The notes under the pieces are model-generated. The model had not been told where the DNA came from. It saw only the letters and a program-made list of their open reading frames with translations, and did no database searches. From JBBDYG01 sp040901765 (GTDB lineage: Bacteria > Planctomycetota > Planctomycetia > Pirellulales > Lacipirellulaceae), in assembly GCA_040901765.1 (NCBI GenBank), contig JBBDYG010000026.1, positions 1-7,615 on the forward strand: DNA of 7,615 nt, given 5' to 3'. Of this stretch, positions 6,076 through 7,615 are shown in pieces; positions within the stretch are counted from its first letter, which is position 1; each line of letters begins with the position of its first letter. A program made the position numbers and the translations under genes.

Positions 6076-7215
6076 ATGCCCGCCGATTTCACGCTCGCTA
6101 TCGAGCAGATTCACGCCTCGGGCAAACCTCTGGTGATTGCCGTCACGGGCGGTGGCAGCGGTGCAATCTCCACCTTGCTGAGCGTTCCAGGAGCTTCGCG
6201 CACGGTGCTCGAAGCAATCGTGCCCTACGAGCGGCAGGCACTTGAGGAATGGGTCGGCGGCCATGTCGAGCAGGCTTGCTCCTCCGCCACGGCCCGCGGC
6301 ATGGCGATGGCCGCGTTTCAGAGAGCGAACCGGCTCTCTGAGGGCGAGCATTGCTCGCAGGTTCGGGGTATCGGCTGCACAGCCAGCCTTGCGACCGATC
6401 GCCCCAAACGCGGTCCCCATCGGGCTTACGTCGCGTGGCAATCGGCCGATCGAACGGTCGTGTTGTCGATCGACTTTGAAAAAGGCGTACGCACGCGCGC
6501 CGAGGAGGAGTTGCTCAGTAGCCACCTGGTGCTATGCGCCGTCGCCGAAGCTTGCGAAATCGATTTCCCACCGCTCTCCAATTTAGGCCCGAGCGAAGAC
6601 GTGAAGCGTCAGGAATGCCAAGCTCCGCGGCCCTGGACCGAAATGCTGTTGAACAAGCGGGCGACGGTGTTCGTCTCGCCGCAGGGCACGCGATCAACGG
6701 AGTCGCCGCGGCTGCTCTTCCCGGGCGCTTTCAATCCGTTGCATGCCGGGCATTTGAAAATGGCCCGGTTCGCCGAAGCTAAGATTGGCCGGCCCGTGAC
6801 CTTTGAGCTGTCAATTACGAACGTCGATAAACCACCACTCGACTTCGTTGAAATCCGCGACCGGTTGGCTCAGTTCACCGACCGAGACCTGCTCCTTACG
6901 AGAGCACCCACATTCATCGAAAAAGCGGCGATCGCGCCCGGCGTCACGTTCGTTGTGGGCACCGACACCATCGAGCGAATTGCCGATGCCGCATACTATG
7001 GCAACGACCGAGAGCAACGAGATGCCGCAATCGAACGGCTGGGCCGCGCGGCGTGTCGGTTTCTGGTGTTTGGCCGCGAAGATGCAAGCGGTTTTCGCAC
7101 CCTCGCTGCGCTCGACATTCCAAACGAACTGCGCAAGTTATGCGACGGCGTGTCGGAATCAGAATTTCGCGCAGATCTGTCGAGCACTCAGTTGCGCGCG
7201 GCAGATGTCGATTGA
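6076..7215 (+). CDS. CinA/PncC-like domain fused to NadD-like nucleotidyltransferase
   Basis: The 379-aa product has two domains. Residues about 7-160 resemble the CinA C-terminal (PncC, NMN deamidase) fold: PLVIAVTGGGSGAISTLL at 18-35, PGASRTVLEAIVPY at 38-51, and GIGCTASLATDRPKRG at 98-113. The usual ESCTGG is IAVTGG here, so the catalytic Ser is Ala22 by alignment, and the Lys normally found after the conserved Tyr (Tyr51) appears to be Leu. Residues about 212-379 are a nucleotidyltransferase: GAFNPLHAGH (217-226) is the HxGH nucleotide-binding motif, VVGTDTIERI (293-302) fits the GxD segment, and LSSTQLR (368-374) is the ISSTxxR motif of NadD/NMNAT enzymes. The adenylyltransferase half looks active; the CinA half probably binds a nucleotide without deamidating it (inferred). 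Cytoplasmic. The ATG at 6076 lacks a Shine-Dalgarno; an in-frame TTG at 6067 is an alternative. The exact substrate is uncertain. Confidence 0.87.
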   Translation: MPADFTLAIEQIHASGKPLVIAVTGGGSGAISTLLSVPGASRTVLEAIVPYERQALEEWVGGHVEQACSSATARGMAMAAFQRANRLSEGEHCSQVRGIGCTASLATDRPKRGPHRAYVAWQSADRTVVLSIDFEKGVRTRAEEELLSSHLVLCAVAEACEIDFPPLSNLGPSEDVKRQECQAPRPWTEMLLNKRATVFVSPQGTRSTESPRLLFPGAFNPLHAGHLKMARFAEAKIGRPVTFELSITNVDKPPLDFVEIRDRLAQFTDRDLLLTRAPTFIEKAAIAPGVTFVVGTDTIERIADAAYYGNDREQRDAAIERLGRAACRFLVFGREDASGFRTLAALDIPNELRKLCDGVSESEFRADLSSTQLRAADVD

Positions 7216-7229
7216 CAACGGCTTGTCTT

Positions 7230-7436
7230 CTAGATTTTCCACTCGAACTCGTCTTCATGGCCAGCGGTCAGGCCAAACGACAAGCGATCGGCGATCTTGC
7301 GGACGGTTGTCTTCGGGACGCATTCCTTGGGATTGGAATGGAATTGGCGGGTTTTGCTACTCGTGTCGCCCGATACACCGCGAAACCGCAGCGTGCCGAT
7401 ATCGAGTCCGTTTTTTCTTACGTGAACCGTTTGCAT
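7230..7436 (-). CDS. Small hypothetical protein (68 aa)
   Basis: The frame from the ATG at 7436 to the TAG at 7230 has a strong AGGAG site 7 nt upstream, which is the main reason to call it over overlapping plus-strand frames. The product begins with a basic, strand-like segment (MQTVHVRKNGLDIGTLRFRG), then a Ser/Thr-rich turn, ECVPKTTVRKIADRLSFGL (possibly helical) and an acidic end (GHEDEFEWKI). There is no signal peptide or membrane segment. I do not recognise the family. It is convergent with the CinA-NadD fusion gene, whose stop is 14 nt away, and no terminator separates them, so the two transcripts would overlap. A minus-strand intrinsic terminator lies in what would be its leader, suggesting attenuation or simply the end of an upstream gene. 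Confidence 0.65.
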   Translation of the reverse strand: MQTVHVRKNGLDIGTLRFRGVSGDTSSKTRQFHSNPKECVPKTTVRKIADRLSFGLTAGHEDEFEWKI

Positions 7437-7443
7437 GGACTGG

Positions 7444-7452
7444 CTCCTATCA
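7444..7452 (-). promoter_or_regulatory. Ribosome binding site with a complementary loop upstream
   Basis: On the minus strand TGATAGGAG includes the AGGAG site for the gene at 7436. Its TGATAGG is the exact reverse complement of CCTATCA in the loop and 3' arm of the terminator hairpin (7477-7483). Pairing of the two would mask the AGG of the site. Confidence 0.5.
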
Positions 7453-7462
7453 TCTGAGAACG

Positions 7463-7489
7463 AAAAAGGGCCGCCCTGATAGGCGGCCC
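7463..7489 (-). terminator. Intrinsic terminator or attenuator (minus strand)
   Basis: Reading the minus strand, GGGCCGCC (7489-7482) pairs perfectly with GGCGGCCC (7475-7468) over a TATCAG loop, followed at once by five T (7467-7463). No coding sequence is seen upstream on the minus strand up to the window edge, so it either ends a transcript from beyond 7615 or sits in the leader of the gene at 7436. Confidence 0.85.
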
Positions 7490-7533
7490 GTGTCGGCTAA
7501 GAGAGTGTGTCTGCGGCGCGGCAGAGTAACATA

Positions 7534-7561
7534 AGTATAGTTCAAAGCACTGGTATATACT
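7534..7561. promoter_or_regulatory. AGTATA/TATACT dyad with divergent -10-like boxes
   Basis: AGTATA (7534-7539) and TATACT (7556-7561) form an inverted repeat with a 16-nt spacer. Each reads TATACT on one strand, a good -10 on each side. GTTCAA (7540-7545) and TTGAAC (7571-7576) form a second inverted pair nearby. No good -35 is found, so a promoter is only suggested. The minus-strand -10 would give a leader containing the terminator at 7463-7489. Confidence 0.35.
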
Positions 7562-7575
7562 AGCAGCCCGTTGAA
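7560..7575. repeat. 16-bp repeat, right copy (inverted)
   Basis: CTAGCAGCCCGTTGAA is the exact reverse complement of the copy at 38-53. Sequences beyond the 16 bases differ. The last 40 bases of the window show no gene. Confidence 0.5.
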
Positions 7576-7615
7576 CAAGTGTCGTTTTCTAGGCGACGAG
7601 CGTGAGGGCTGGTTC

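Noticed and set aside
5575..6525. Minus-strand 316-aa open frame
   Set aside because: Antisense to the lipoprotein and fusion genes and spans their intergenic repeats; no recognisable domain.
1..7615. CRISPR array, riboswitch or intact insertion sequence
   Set aside because: No regularly spaced repeats, no recognisable riboswitch core and no transposase coding sequence were seen.

Overview
The window looks like a chromosomal segment from a planctomycete, probably Pirellulales-like. This rests on recognising family style, not on a search: a very large exported TPR-CHAT protein of planctomycete type, a small lipoprotein and a small conserved-looking protein that resemble planctomycete families, weak Shine-Dalgarno use at several starts, and palindromic intergenic elements. 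No rRNA, tRNA or CRISPR array is visible, and no intact transposase gene.

Layout. 1-940 is mostly decayed sequence: a short possible membrane-protein ORF (minus) that ends inside a 16-bp repeat, a dyad, the tail of what looks like an XRE-type antitoxin (minus) next to a hairpin element, and a broken small ORF (minus) split by a 25-bp tandem duplication. 942-1364 (minus) is a complete YjbQ/UPF0047 gene. 1365-1829 has no gene but holds tandem heptamers, a hairpin and a promoter surrounded by three TTCACGC boxes; it leads into a 76-aa gene (1830-2060, plus) closed by a strong intrinsic terminator (2096-2130). 2174-5371 (minus) encodes a 1065-aa secreted TPR-CHAT protein that seems to lack the CHAT catalytic His and Cys. 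5372-5685 is a divergent intergenic region with a cloverleaf-like palindromic element. 5686-5937 (plus) is an 83-aa lipoprotein. 6076-7215 (plus) is a fusion of a CinA/PncC-like domain and a NadD-like nucleotidyltransferase. 7230-7436 (minus) is a convergent 68-aa gene with a strong RBS and a structured leader. The last 125 bases carry promoter-like dyads and an inverted copy of the 16-bp repeat seen at position 38.

How the parts relate. Most genes look like separate transcription units and not one pathway. The clearest functional statement is inside one gene: PncC (NMN deamidase) and NadD (NaMN adenylyltransferase) catalyse neighbouring NAD-salvage steps, and here relatives of both are one polypeptide, although the deamidase half has lost the usual catalytic positions. 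The CHAT protein appears to be an exported pseudoprotease or scaffold. The most unusual non-coding structures are the cloverleaf element (5470-5558), the terminator whose loop can pair with the downstream RBS (7444-7489), and the TTCACGC box cluster (1595-1666).
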